NCBI GenBank assembly: GCA_021163945.1 | Contig: JAGGTC010000164.1 | Span: 1-14,103, forward strand | Length of the DNA: 14,103 bases | Reading direction: 5' to 3' | Origin: Deltaproteobacteria bacterium | GTDB taxonomy: Bacteria > Desulfobacterota > Desulfofervidia > Desulfofervidales > DG-60 | Part shown: piece after piece, positions 6,337 to 13,786 of the stretch | Layout of the letters: each line of letters starts with the position of its first letter | How positions within the stretch are numbered: position 1 is the stretch's first letter | The notes under the pieces: generated by a model | The model's database searches: none | What the model was told of the DNA's origin: nothing | The model's input: the letters and a program-made list of their open reading frames with translations, nothing else | Made by a program: the position numbers and the translations under genes

Positions 6337-7506
6337 TTATGTATGATAAGCTGAGTTTATCTTAATATACTCTGGGCTTAAGTCACAAGCATACCAAGTG
6401 ATTTCCTGGTCCCCTTGATTTAGGTCAATGATGATTTTTATCTCTTTTCTCTTTAAATAGGCCCTGGCCTCCCTCTCTGCTACATCCCCCAGGCCACATC
6501 CATTTCTTACTAGGCAGATTTTACCAAAATAGATATCTATATCCTGCTGTTTGACCCTTGCCCCAGACCTCCCAATTGCGGCCATTATACGTCCCCAATT
6601 TGGGTCCTCACCATAGATGGCTGTTTTCACTAATGGAGAATTTGCCACTACACACCCAACACGCTCGGCCATCTCTATACTTGAGCCACCTTTAATGCAG
6701 ATCTCTATGAACTTACTTGCCCCCTCAGCTCCCTTAACAATCATCTTAGAGAGTTCTGTGGCCACTTTTAGCAAGGTATCATAAAAAACGTGTGTTTCTT
6801 TATATAGTGTAGAATTTTTTGCCAATCCATTGGCAAAGACTATAGCCATGTCATTGGTACTGGTATCTCCATCTACAGAGATACGATTAAAGGTCTGTGA
6901 TACTACCTTTTTGAATGTCTGTCTTAATACATCCTGACTTATAGCTATATCTGTAACAAAAAATGCCAGCATTGTAGCCATCTGTGGCATGATCATCCCT
7001 GCCCCCTTTGCTATACCAAGGATAGAAAATGGCACATTATTGACTATTCCTTTGGCAAAGGAGAGTTTTGGAAAGGCATCGGTTGTCATTATTGCCTCAG
7101 CAACATCCCCCCAGGCACCTTGATGGAGCCCCTTTATAAGGGATGGAATGGCCTGTTTGATCCTTTCTATAGGCAAATGCCTTCCAATGACACCTGTAGA
7201 GGCCACCAAAACAAGCCTCTCAGGGATGGAGAGCCCCCTTGCTACCCACCTTGTCATAAGTCTTGCATCCCTCTGTCCCCTTTTTCCAGTACATGCATTG
7301 GCATTCCCTGAATTTATGATAATGGCCTGTGCCAGGCCTAGGCCTATCCTCCTCTTTGTCAGTTTTACTGGGGCTGCCTTTATGCGATTGCTTGTAAATG
7401 TACCTGCTGCTACTGCTGGCCTCTGACTGTATATTAAGGCCAGATCCTTTTTTTGTTCCTTTATCCCACATGAGAGTGCACTGGCCAAAAATCCCTTTAC
7501 TCTCAT
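6337..7506 (-). CDS. argJ: Bifunctional ornithine acetyltransferase / N-acetylglutamate synthase ArgJ
   Basis: 389 residues, full length. ArgJ transfers the acetyl group from N-acetylornithine to glutamate, recycling acetyl in arginine synthesis, and in many bacteria also makes N-acetylglutamate from acetyl-CoA. The precursor self-cleaves before a conserved threonine in the segment KGAGMIMPQMATML (167-180), so T178 is the expected new N-terminal nucleophile. VDGDTSTNDM (211-220) and the C-terminal INSAYHT are also family hallmarks. The ATG overlaps the secA stop by 4 bp (ATGA), with GGAAGG a few bases upstream inside secA. The secA-argJ pair is probably co-transcribed. Whether it is mono- or bifunctional cannot be decided from sequence alone. 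Confidence 0.96.
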   Translation of the reverse strand: MRVKGFLASALSCGIKEQKKDLALIYSQRPAVAAGTFTSNRIKAAPVKLTKRRIGLGLAQAIIINSGNANACTGKRGQRDARLMTRWVARGLSIPERLVLVASTGVIGRHLPIERIKQAIPSLIKGLHQGAWGDVAEAIMTTDAFPKLSFAKGIVNNVPFSILGIAKGAGMIMPQMATMLAFFVTDIAISQDVLRQTFKKVVSQTFNRISVDGDTSTNDMAIVFANGLAKNSTLYKETHVFYDTLLKVATELSKMIVKGAEGASKFIEICIKGGSSIEMAERVGCVVANSPLVKTAIYGEDPNWGRIMAAIGRSGARVKQQDIDIYFGKICLVRNGCGLGDVAEREARAYLKRKEIKIIIDLNQGDQEITWYACDLSPEYIKINSAYHT

Positions 7507-10007
7507 CTATTCCTTCCACAGCAGTGCTTATACTTCTTCCCACTCCCACAGGGACATGGGTCGTTTCTGCCTATCTTTTTCTTCTTCCTCACATATGGCT
7601 TTCTCTTTGTCTCACCATGACTTAGTTGCATCTCAGAGGGCCTCTCTGGCCTTAGGGCAGTAAGCTGCTCGGCCCTGATCTCTACCCTAAACAGGTTTGC
7701 CAAGGTCTCCTTTCTAATCCTCTCCATAAGGTCATTAAACATAGCAAAGGCCTCCCTCTTATACTCCTGAAGGGGGTCCCTCTGCCCATAGCCACGCAGT
7801 CCAATACCCTCCCTCAAGTAGTCCATGGCCGCTAGATGATCCTTCCAAAGGCTATCTACTATCTGAAGCATGATATACCTTTCCAAGATCCTCATGTTTT
7901 CCTTGCCAATCAGCGATTCCTTTCTTTCATAACTTTCATAGACCCTTTCTAAGATCTCTTGCTTTATCTTTTCTCTATCCCCTTTGTGGTCTAGGTTTAT
8001 CTTTAGGGAAAATAGATAGAGGAGGTCTTGTTTTAGACCACTTTCATCCCAGTCCTCTGGGTGTGCATCCTTAGGGTAGTGTATCTCCACTAACTCATTT
8101 ACTTGATCCTCAATCATGCTTAGGATTGTCTCCCTTAGACTCCCCTCCATGGCTTCTTGACGCTGCCTGTAGATGACCTCACGCTGATTATTCATCACAT
8201 CATCATACTCAAGAAGCTGCTTTCTTATCTCAAAGTTGTGGGCCTCAACCCTCCTTTGGGCATTTTCTATGGCCTTGGCAACCCACTTATGCTCAATGGG
8301 CTCTCCCTCCTTCATACCCAATTTTTGCATCATAGAGGAGAGCCTCTCTCCACCAAAGAGGCGCAGCAGGTCATCCTCTAGGGAGAGGTAAAAGCGGGAG
8401 GAGCCAGGGTCTCCCTGACGCCCAGCCCTGCCCCTTAGCTGATTATCGATCCTCCTACTCTCATGGCGCTCTGTGCCTATGATGTGAAGTCCCCCAAGCT
8501 CTGCTACCCCATCCCCCAAGACAATATCTGTTCCCCTACCGGCCATATTTGTAGAGATGGTAACCTTACCCCTCTGCCCTGCCTGGGCAATGATCTCTGC
8601 CTCCTTTGCATGGTGCTTTGCATTCAATACAGAGTGAGGAATGCCTGCCTTTTTTAACATACGGCTAAGCCTTTCAGATTTTTCAATAGAGATTGTGCCT
8701 ACAAGTACAGGCCTGCCCATCTTGTGGAGCTCTTTTATCTCATCCAAGACGGCCTTAAACTTCTCCCTTTCTGTACGATAGACCACATCTGGATAGTCAA
8801 TGCGGATCATCTCCTTGTGTGTAGGGATGACTACTACATCTAGATTGTATATCTCCTTAAATTCAGCTGCCTCTGTATCTGCTGTACCTGTCATCCCTGC
8901 AAGCTTTTCATACATGCGGAAGTAGTTTTGGAAGGTAATAGTAGCCAGTGTCTGGTACTCGGTCTGTACCTCTACCCCCTCTTTTGCCTCAAGTGCCTGG
9001 TGCAATCCCTCGCTATAGCGCCTTCCAGGCATAAGCCTCCCTGTGAATTCATCTACAATTATCACCTTTCCATCTTTAACAATATAGTCTACATCCTTTT
9101 TAAACAGGTAATGGGCCTTTAGACACTGATATAGTGTGTGTAATACCTCTATATAGCGAGGGTCATAGAGATTATCAATCTTAAGCAATCTTTCTACCTT
9201 GGCCACACCACTCTCTGTCAAGGCTGCGGTCTTTGTCTTCTCTTCTAGAGTAAAGTCAATATCCTTCTTTAGATGGGGCACAATACGGTTTAATTGGTAA
9301 AAGAGGGCCGTAGAACGCTCTGCTGGCCCAGATATGATTAAAGGGGTCCTTGCCTCATCAATAAGGATGCTATCTACCTCATCCACAATGGCATAATAAA
9401 AGCCACGTTGGACCAAATCCTCAAGGTCAAACTTCATATTGTCCCTTAGGTAGTCAAAACCAAACTCATTGTTTGTGCCATATGTGATGTCTGCTGCATA
9501 TGCCTTTTTTCTCTCTGAATCATCCATTCCATGAACAATTACCCCTACATCTAGCCCCAAAAACCTATAGATTCCACCCATCCATTCACTGTCCCTCTTT
9601 GCCAGGTAGTCATTTACAGTAACGATATGGACACCCCTGCCCAATAGGGCATTTAGGTAGGCAGGCATAGTAGCAGCTAGTGTCTTTCCTTCCCCTGTCT
9701 TCATCTCTGCAATCTTTCCCTCATGAAGCACTATCCCACCTATTACCTGGACGTCAAATGGGCGCTGCCCCAATACCCTTACCGCTGCCTCCCGAACTGT
9801 AGCAAAGGCCTCCTCTAGGATATCGTCTAAAGTAGCACCCTGAGAGAGTCTCTGTTTAAACTCTGCGGTCTTTGCCCTCAATGCCTCATCAGAGAGCCTT
9901 CTTATGCTAGGCTCAAGCCGATTTATTCTATCAACAATGGCAGAGATTCGATTTAATTCCCTCTCATTCTTTGTACCTATCAATTTTTTGAATAAACGCC
10001 CTATCAT
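7503..10007 (-). CDS. secA: Preprotein translocase ATPase SecA
   Basis: 834 residues. Nucleotide-binding fold 1 has Walker A MKTGEGKTL (102-110) and the DEVDSILIDEARTPL segment (209-223). The preprotein cross-linking domain, NBF2 (MAGRGTDI and RGRAGRQGDPGSS), helical scaffold and helical wing follow. The C-terminus has a basic linker and a SEC-C zinc motif with cysteines 818, 820, 829 and 830, the SecB/phospholipid-binding tail. It pushes unfolded preproteins through SecYEG and would serve the cytochrome and receptor encoded downstream. The start is supported by AAGGGG about 5 nt before the ATG. It is the first gene of the long minus-strand run and is divergent from gmhB. Confidence 0.98.
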   Translation of the reverse strand: MIGRLFKKLIGTKNERELNRISAIVDRINRLEPSIRRLSDEALRAKTAEFKQRLSQGATLDDILEEAFATVREAAVRVLGQRPFDVQVIGGIVLHEGKIAEMKTGEGKTLAATMPAYLNALLGRGVHIVTVNDYLAKRDSEWMGGIYRFLGLDVGVIVHGMDDSERKKAYAADITYGTNNEFGFDYLRDNMKFDLEDLVQRGFYYAIVDEVDSILIDEARTPLIISGPAERSTALFYQLNRIVPHLKKDIDFTLEEKTKTAALTESGVAKVERLLKIDNLYDPRYIEVLHTLYQCLKAHYLFKKDVDYIVKDGKVIIVDEFTGRLMPGRRYSEGLHQALEAKEGVEVQTEYQTLATITFQNYFRMYEKLAGMTGTADTEAAEFKEIYNLDVVVIPTHKEMIRIDYPDVVYRTEREKFKAVLDEIKELHKMGRPVLVGTISIEKSERLSRMLKKAGIPHSVLNAKHHAKEAEIIAQAGQRGKVTISTNMAGRGTDIVLGDGVAELGGLHIIGTERHESRRIDNQLRGRAGRQGDPGSSRFYLSLEDDLLRLFGGERLSSMMQKLGMKEGEPIEHKWVAKAIENAQRRVEAHNFEIRKQLLEYDDVMNNQREVIYRQRQEAMEGSLRETILSMIEDQVNELVEIHYPKDAHPEDWDESGLKQDLLYLFSLKINLDHKGDREKIKQEILERVYESYERKESLIGKENMRILERYIMLQIVDSLWKDHLAAMDYLREGIGLRGYGQRDPLQEYKREAFAMFNDLMERIRKETLANLFRVEIRAEQLTALRPERPSEMQLSHGETKRKPYVRKKKKIGRNDPCPCGSGKKYKHCCGRNR

Positions 10008-10062
10008 AAAAACCCCTTAATTAAATTAACTCAGAGATTTGTTTATTGCAACTTTTTCTTGC

Positions 10063-10068
10063 ATTATA
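10063..10068 (-). promoter_or_regulatory. Candidate -10 box of the secA promoter
   Basis: On the minus strand a perfect TATAAT lies about 55 bp upstream of the secA ATG, which would give a 5' leader of roughly 50 nt. No good -35 hexamer is found at 15-18 bp. The region is AT-rich, so this is suggestive only. The gmhB promoter must lie in the same 90 bp divergent gap, where CATAAT (10071-10076) follows TTGCAA (10046-10051) at a long 19 bp spacing. Confidence 0.35.
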
Positions 10069-10097
10069 ACCATAATCTTGTTAATTATAAGGCAAAA

Positions 10098-10664
10098 ATG
10101 GGAGATCCTGCAGTATTCCTAGATAGGGATGGGACTATAAATGAAGAGATGGGCTATATAAACCATCTAGATAGATTTATTATCCTCCCCAAGGTTGTAG
10201 AGGCAATTAAGCTCCTAAAAACACACAAATTTAGGGTAATAGTAACATCAAATCAGGCAGGTGTAGCAATGGGTTATTTCCCAGAGGGCTTTGTTAGGGA
10301 ACTTCATAGATATCTAAAGGACAGATTGGCAAAGGAGGGGGCATACCTAGATGCAATCTATTACTGCCCTCATCATCCTAGGGCAAAAGTAGCCTCCTAC
10401 CGTATGGACTGTCCATTTAGAAAACCAAGGATAGGGATGATCTTAAAGGCAAAGGAAGAATTTGATTTAGATCTAAGTAGGTGTTATGTAGTTGGTGACA
10501 AATTTACAGACATTGAATTTGCAAACAATGCTGGACTAAAAGGGATCTTGGTACTGACTGGTTATGGAAAGGGGGAGATAAAATGGGTCCTGCCCAATCA
10601 CCCACTAAGGCCACATTTTGTTGCAAAGAATCTATATGAAGCGGCCAAATGGATAACTAAATAG
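10098..10664 (+). CDS. gmhB: D-glycero-D-manno-heptose 1,7-bisphosphate 7-phosphatase (HAD family)
   Basis: 188 residues of the HAD phosphatase fold: motif I FLDRDGTI with nucleophile D9 and acid/base D11, motif II TSNQAG (50-55), motif III RKP (K109), and motif IV VGDKFTDIEFA (D134, D138). The GmhB/HisB-N zinc loop is recognisable as C90-x-H92 and C105, but the expected fourth ligand in the CxC pair is Phe107. It removes the 7-phosphate in ADP-heptose synthesis for the LPS inner core. A longer frame from a TTG at 10059 exists. The ATG at 10098 is preferred because TAAGG lies 5 nt upstream and the conserved fold begins at once. It is followed after 4 bp by a heptosyltransferase gene, which supports the LPS role. 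Confidence 0.88.
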   Translation: MGDPAVFLDRDGTINEEMGYINHLDRFIILPKVVEAIKLLKTHKFRVIVTSNQAGVAMGYFPEGFVRELHRYLKDRLAKEGAYLDAIYYCPHHPRAKVASYRMDCPFRKPRIGMILKAKEEFDLDLSRCYVVGDKFTDIEFANNAGLKGILVLTGYGKGEIKWVLPNHPLRPHFVAKNLYEAAKWITK

Positions 10665-10668
10665 ATAG

Positions 10669-11652
10669 ATGAGGATCTTAATTATCAAACTAAGCTCACT
10701 AGGGGATATTATTCATACACTACCCTGCCTGTCTATATTAAGGGAGGCATTTCCCAATGCACATATTGATTGGGTTACAGAGGAACTGGGGGCAAGTCTT
10801 CTATCTGGCCACCCTTATATAGATAATGTCATTATCTACAAACGCTATACTTGGCCAAGTTACCTTAAAAGGGGGATGTGGCTTAGGCTGATAAATGAGG
10901 TAAGGGCATTTTTAAGAGATTTGAGGAGGCAATATGACATTGTTTTAGATTTTCAAGGGCTTTTAAAGAGTGGAATTATTACTGCACTGGCAAAGGGAAA
11001 GAGGGAGATTGGCTTTAAGGGTAAAGAATTTAATTATCTATTTTTAAAAGAGAAGGTGCCTGTAAATTATAATGAACATGCTGTAATAAGGTACTTGAGG
11101 TTGATAGAATATTTGGGCATCCCTATAAGAAAAATAGAATTTCCATTGCCTTATAACCATAAAAAATGGGACATTCCTAAGCCATTTGTTGTCATCAGCC
11201 CCTTGGCCAGGTGGGAGAGTAAGCTCTGGTTTAAGGAGAGGTGGATAGGGCTAACAAAGGAGTTAGAAAAAATTGGATATAAGGTGGTATTTATAGGAAG
11301 TATGAAGGATGAGGATTATATAGGCGATATTTGTAGAGATATCCCAAGTGCTATCAACCTCTCAGGGAAGACCTCATTAAAGGAGCTAGCATGCCTTTAT
11401 AGGGAGGCCTCCCTAACAATATCTGTGGACACAGGCCCTATGCATTTGGCGGCTGCTGTAGGCACCCCAGTCATTGCCCTCTTTGGCCCCACTGACCCCA
11501 ACCGGACTGGACCATTTGGGGGTGGACATAGGGTCATTTATCATAGCCTCCCCTGTCAACCCTGTCTAAAGAGGTACTGCCCGACAAGGTTGTGTTTAAA
11601 GGCCATAGAGGTAGAAGAGGTAGTAAGTGCAGTAAAGGAAATTTTGGGTTAA
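10669..11652 (+). CDS. waaC: LPS heptosyltransferase (glycosyltransferase family 9, WaaC-like)
   Basis: 327 residues. The N-terminal domain begins with KLSSLGDIIHTLP (7-19), containing the family's catalytic aspartate (D13), followed by HIDWVTEE and YDIVLDFQGLLKS (89-101). These are typical of heptosyltransferase I. The C-terminal nucleotide-sugar domain has VDTGPMHLAAAVGTP (253-267) and ALFGPTDPNRTGP (270-282). A cysteine cluster (C296, C299, C304, C309) follows, as often seen in this family. It adds heptose from ADP-heptose to the LPS inner core on the cytoplasmic face of the inner membrane. It starts 4 bp after gmhB without a clear Shine-Dalgarno, so it is probably coupled. The WaaC assignment over WaaF/WaaQ rests on the N-terminal motif and is less certain than the family. 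Confidence 0.88.
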   Translation: MRILIIKLSSLGDIIHTLPCLSILREAFPNAHIDWVTEELGASLLSGHPYIDNVIIYKRYTWPSYLKRGMWLRLINEVRAFLRDLRRQYDIVLDFQGLLKSGIITALAKGKREIGFKGKEFNYLFLKEKVPVNYNEHAVIRYLRLIEYLGIPIRKIEFPLPYNHKKWDIPKPFVVISPLARWESKLWFKERWIGLTKELEKIGYKVVFIGSMKDEDYIGDICRDIPSAINLSGKTSLKELACLYREASLTISVDTGPMHLAAAVGTPVIALFGPTDPNRTGPFGGGHRVIYHSLPCQPCLKRYCPTRLCLKAIEVEEVVSAVKEILG

Positions 11653-11656
11653 ATGA

Positions 11657-12472
11657 TTATGTCAATCGCTTTATCTTTATTTTTGCAGCTTTCAGTCGTT
11701 TTATAGTATAAGGATATGGGTTTATGGATTCTTCCTCAAGGTTGACCGAGAGGAATGGGTCAATTTTATAAAGCTTCTCTTTTAAAATTTTTCTTTCTGT
11801 AAATGTCATTATTCTAAGGTCTGTCATGGCAGCAGCCCTGGTATAGATGCCCTCTTCTAATAAATTGCTAAGGGCCTTAAAAGGAAGTTCATAAAATTTG
11901 CCTATCGCCCCTGTCCTTTTTGTAAAGCCCTCCGGGGTGGCTGCCTTTAAAGATACCCTTACATAAATCTTTTTTGAAAATTTTGATAATTTTTTTACAT
12001 AATCCTTATCTGCCCCAAGCAGTATGCCATTTGTTTCTAGGATAAATAGGTAAGGGGATTCTTCAACATACTCAAGCAATGAAAGTAAGTGCTCCTTTCC
12101 AATAGTTGGCTCACCCCCTGAAAGGCGTAGCTTTTTAACTTTTAGATTTTTGAAACTTTCCCATCCTTTAGCTGTTATTCCCTCTTGAGCAGCCTTAAAT
12201 AGCCTTTTGGAAACCTCCTTAGGAGAATAAAATTTTCCAAATTTCTCAGGAAAATCTCTTGAGGCATCTGTCCAGCAGTAAACACATCGCAAGCAACAAC
12301 CTACAACATATGCAGTAGCTACACCTCTATAAACTGGGGCTGAGTAAAAATTAGTATATTTTCTCTCTAGTCCTTCTTTTCCTTTCCTGGTAGCTATTTT
12401 TTCTGTCTCCCTTGCCAGCTCTAATGGATCAAAGGGGGTAAATCCAGGTGTTAGAAATCTTTGGTAGCCCAT
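11657..12472 (-). CDS. Radical SAM enzyme of unknown substrate
   Basis: 271 residues. The 4Fe-4S/SAM motif CX3CX2C is C59-C63-C66 (GCCLRCVYCW), followed by YSPKEV (82-87) and the SAM-binding RLSGGEPTIG (116-125). LETNGILLGADKDYV (145-159) and VRVSLKA (171-177) are the later strands of the TIM barrel. The combination (C..LRC.YCW, FYSPKEV, GEPTIGKEHLL, ETNGILLGAD) recalls a radical SAM family that I associate mainly with archaea and thermophiles. That link is from memory. No extra SPASM-type cysteine cluster is visible. The ATG at 12472 has only a weak upstream site. It lies 41 bp downstream of menG and may be co-transcribed with it. It converges on the heptosyltransferase with 4 bp between stops. 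The substrate is unknown. Confidence 0.8.
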   Translation of the reverse strand: MGYQRFLTPGFTPFDPLELARETEKIATRKGKEGLERKYTNFYSAPVYRGVATAYVVGCCLRCVYCWTDASRDFPEKFGKFYSPKEVSKRLFKAAQEGITAKGWESFKNLKVKKLRLSGGEPTIGKEHLLSLLEYVEESPYLFILETNGILLGADKDYVKKLSKFSKKIYVRVSLKAATPEGFTKRTGAIGKFYELPFKALSNLLEEGIYTRAAAMTDLRIMTFTERKILKEKLYKIDPFLSVNLEEESINPYPYTIKRLKAAKIKIKRLT

Positions 12473-12513
12473 AGTTTTATTCTTACTTCTATCTTTTTGG
12501 TTGACAACCCTGC

Positions 12514-13233
12514 TTATCTATTTGATCTTTTAAACCCTTCATAAATACTGACAATGCCAAGGGTTAGATACCTATACCTTAAATTTTCAAAACCTGCCTT
12601 CTCCATTATCTTAAGCCACTGCTTTGGGGTATAAAATTCTTGAATGGATTTAGAGAGATACGTATAGGCCATCTCATCGCCACTAATAATTCCTCCAATC
12701 TTAGGTAAAATATAGTTTAAATAAGCAAAATAAATAGCTGAAAAGACAGGGTGGGTAGGACGAGAAAACTCTAAAATTACTGCCTTACCTTTTGGTTTTA
12801 ATACCCGATGCATCTCTTTAAGACCTGCCAAATAATCAGGAAAGTTTCGAACCCCAAAGGCTACTACAATGGCATCTATTGACTTATCCTTTAGGGGAAG
12901 CTGCAGTGCATCACCACAGACCAAGGATAGATATTGATGAGAGCAGCGCTCCTTGCCATATTTTAACATCTCTAGGCAGAAGTCTATGGCCAAGATCCTT
13001 CCTCTAAAATTAGAACGTTTAAACAAGGCATTTGACATTGGCAATGTCCCAGCACATAGGTCTAAGACAATGCCACCTGTATCCTCTAATCTCTTGGCAG
13101 TTACCCATCGCCAAAAATGGTCTATACCAAGGCTTAAAATGGTATTTAAAAGGTCATAAAAGCGGGTAATCCTACTAAATTTTTTCTGTACAAATTGTCT
13201 TTTATCCAAGGCACCATCATTATAGAAGGGCAC
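12514..13233 (-). CDS. menG: Demethylmenaquinone (or ubiquinone-type) C-methyltransferase, UbiE/MenG family
   Basis: 239 residues when read from the GTG at 13233. Family signatures are RFYDLLNTILSLGIDHFWR (24-42), the SAM motif VLDLCAGTL (57-64), GDALQLPL (107-114), FGVRNFPDY (126-134) and RVLKPKGKAVILEFS (143-157). It methylates demethylmenaquinone to menaquinone using SAM. In an anaerobe with haem proteins, menaquinone is the likely product. Motif I usually ends GTG, but here it reads GTL. The frame is closed by TGA upstream of 13233, so GTG is the longest possible start. However, a consensus promoter spans that codon, and an in-frame TTG at 13209 would give an N-terminus about as short as in typical relatives. 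The true start may be 13209. Confidence 0.92.
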   Translation of the reverse strand: MPFYNDGALDKRQFVQKKFSRITRFYDLLNTILSLGIDHFWRWVTAKRLEDTGGIVLDLCAGTLPMSNALFKRSNFRGRILAIDFCLEMLKYGKERCSHQYLSLVCGDALQLPLKDKSIDAIVVAFGVRNFPDYLAGLKEMHRVLKPKGKAVILEFSRPTHPVFSAIYFAYLNYILPKIGGIISGDEMAYTYLSKSIQEFYTPKQWLKIMEKAGFENLRYRYLTLGIVSIYEGFKRSNR

Positions 13234-13246
13234 TAGTAACTGTCAA
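13219..13246 (-). promoter_or_regulatory. Consensus sigma-70-type promoter for menG
   Basis: Reading on the minus strand: TTGACA (13246-13241), 16 bp spacer, TATAAT (13224-13219), a perfect match to both hexamers. It overlaps the longest menG start codon (GTG at 13233). Transcription would begin near 13212, which points to a later, nearly leaderless menG start such as TTG at 13209. Confidence 0.55.
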
Positions 13247-13271
13247 CCATGTTTGTGAATGTGTGTTGACA
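13241..13271. repeat. Inverted repeat TGTCAAC-17 bp-GTTGACA in the menG/slyD divergent region
   Basis: A perfect 7-bp dyad: TGTCAAC at 13241-13247 and GTTGACA at 13265-13271. Each arm contains a TTGACA hexamer facing outward, so the dyad may be two divergent -35 boxes or an operator for a dimeric regulator, or both. Confidence 0.45.
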
Positions 13272-13293
13272 TGTTTTATAGAATATATTAAAG
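13266..13293 (+). promoter_or_regulatory. Candidate promoter of the FKBP isomerase gene
   Basis: The -35 TTGACA (13266-13271) is perfect. The best -10 at normal spacing is TTAAAG (13288-13293, 16 bp), a poor match. The better TATATT (13284-13289) is only 12 bp away. The assignment rests on the strong -35 and the position 25 bp before the gene. Confidence 0.3.
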
Positions 13294-13317
13294 TGTTGAA
13301 AAAATTAGGAGGAAAGG

Positions 13318-13770
13318 ATGAAAATAGGGGAAGGAATGATGGTTGAGATTAGCTATTCTGTGAGGCTTGATTCGGGTGAGGTGGTAGAAGGTGGTGCTGA
13401 AGGGGCAGCTCGCTATTCCTTTGTCTTTGGAAAAGGGCAAATTTTTCCTGCCTTAGAGAGAAAACTAAAGGGGCTAGAGCCTAATGACACAATAAAGGTA
13501 TTACTTACACCTGTTGAGGGATTTGGTGAAGTCCGTAAGGAATTGGTAAAAGAGGTACCTCTTAAGGACTTTCCACCAGATTTAGAGATAAAAGAGGGTC
13601 ATATGTATCGCACTGTAGATCACCGTGGTAATCCTACCTATTTTTCAGTAAAAAATATCAAAGATGATGTGGCTATTCTAGACTTTAATCACCCCCTCGC
13701 GGGTGAGAATTTACACTTTGATATTACTGTACTCTCTGTTCGCCCAGCTACGCCTGAAGAATTGGCATAG
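13318..13770 (+). CDS. FKBP-type peptidyl-prolyl cis-trans isomerase, SlyD-like
   Basis: 150 residues. The FKBP core is split as in SlyD: residues 1-70 include GKGQIFPALERKLKGLEPND (38-57) and VEGFGEVRKELV (66-77). An inserted chaperone flap (IF domain) spans about 72-122, and the closing core strand is DFNHPLAGENLHFDITVLSV (122-141). The histidine/cysteine-rich metal-binding tail of E. coli SlyD is missing and the protein ends soon after the core. It catalyses proline isomerisation and acts as a folding helper in the cytoplasm (no signal peptide). The start is supported by AGGAGG (13307-13312) 5 nt upstream. The next gene begins 16 bp later, so the two probably form an operon. It is divergent from menG. 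Confidence 0.93.
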   Translation: MKIGEGMMVEISYSVRLDSGEVVEGGAEGAARYSFVFGKGQIFPALERKLKGLEPNDTIKVLLTPVEGFGEVRKELVKEVPLKDFPPDLEIKEGHMYRTVDHRGNPTYFSVKNIKDDVAILDFNHPLAGENLHFDITVLSVRPATPEELA

Positions 13771-13786
13771 CCATTAGGAGGGGTAA

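Noticed and set aside
7220..7549. A 109-codon minus-strand frame overlapping argJ and the end of secA
   Set aside because: Out of frame with two well-conserved genes and without recognisable motifs.
10059..10097. TTG-initiated extension of gmhB by 13 codons
   Set aside because: The conserved HAD fold begins right after the ATG at 10098, which has its own TAAGG. The extension lies in the AT-rich promoter gap.
12499..12509. Short palindrome GGTTGACAACC between menG and the radical SAM gene
   Set aside because: Only 5-bp arms without a T-tract: too weak for a terminator and not supported as an operator.
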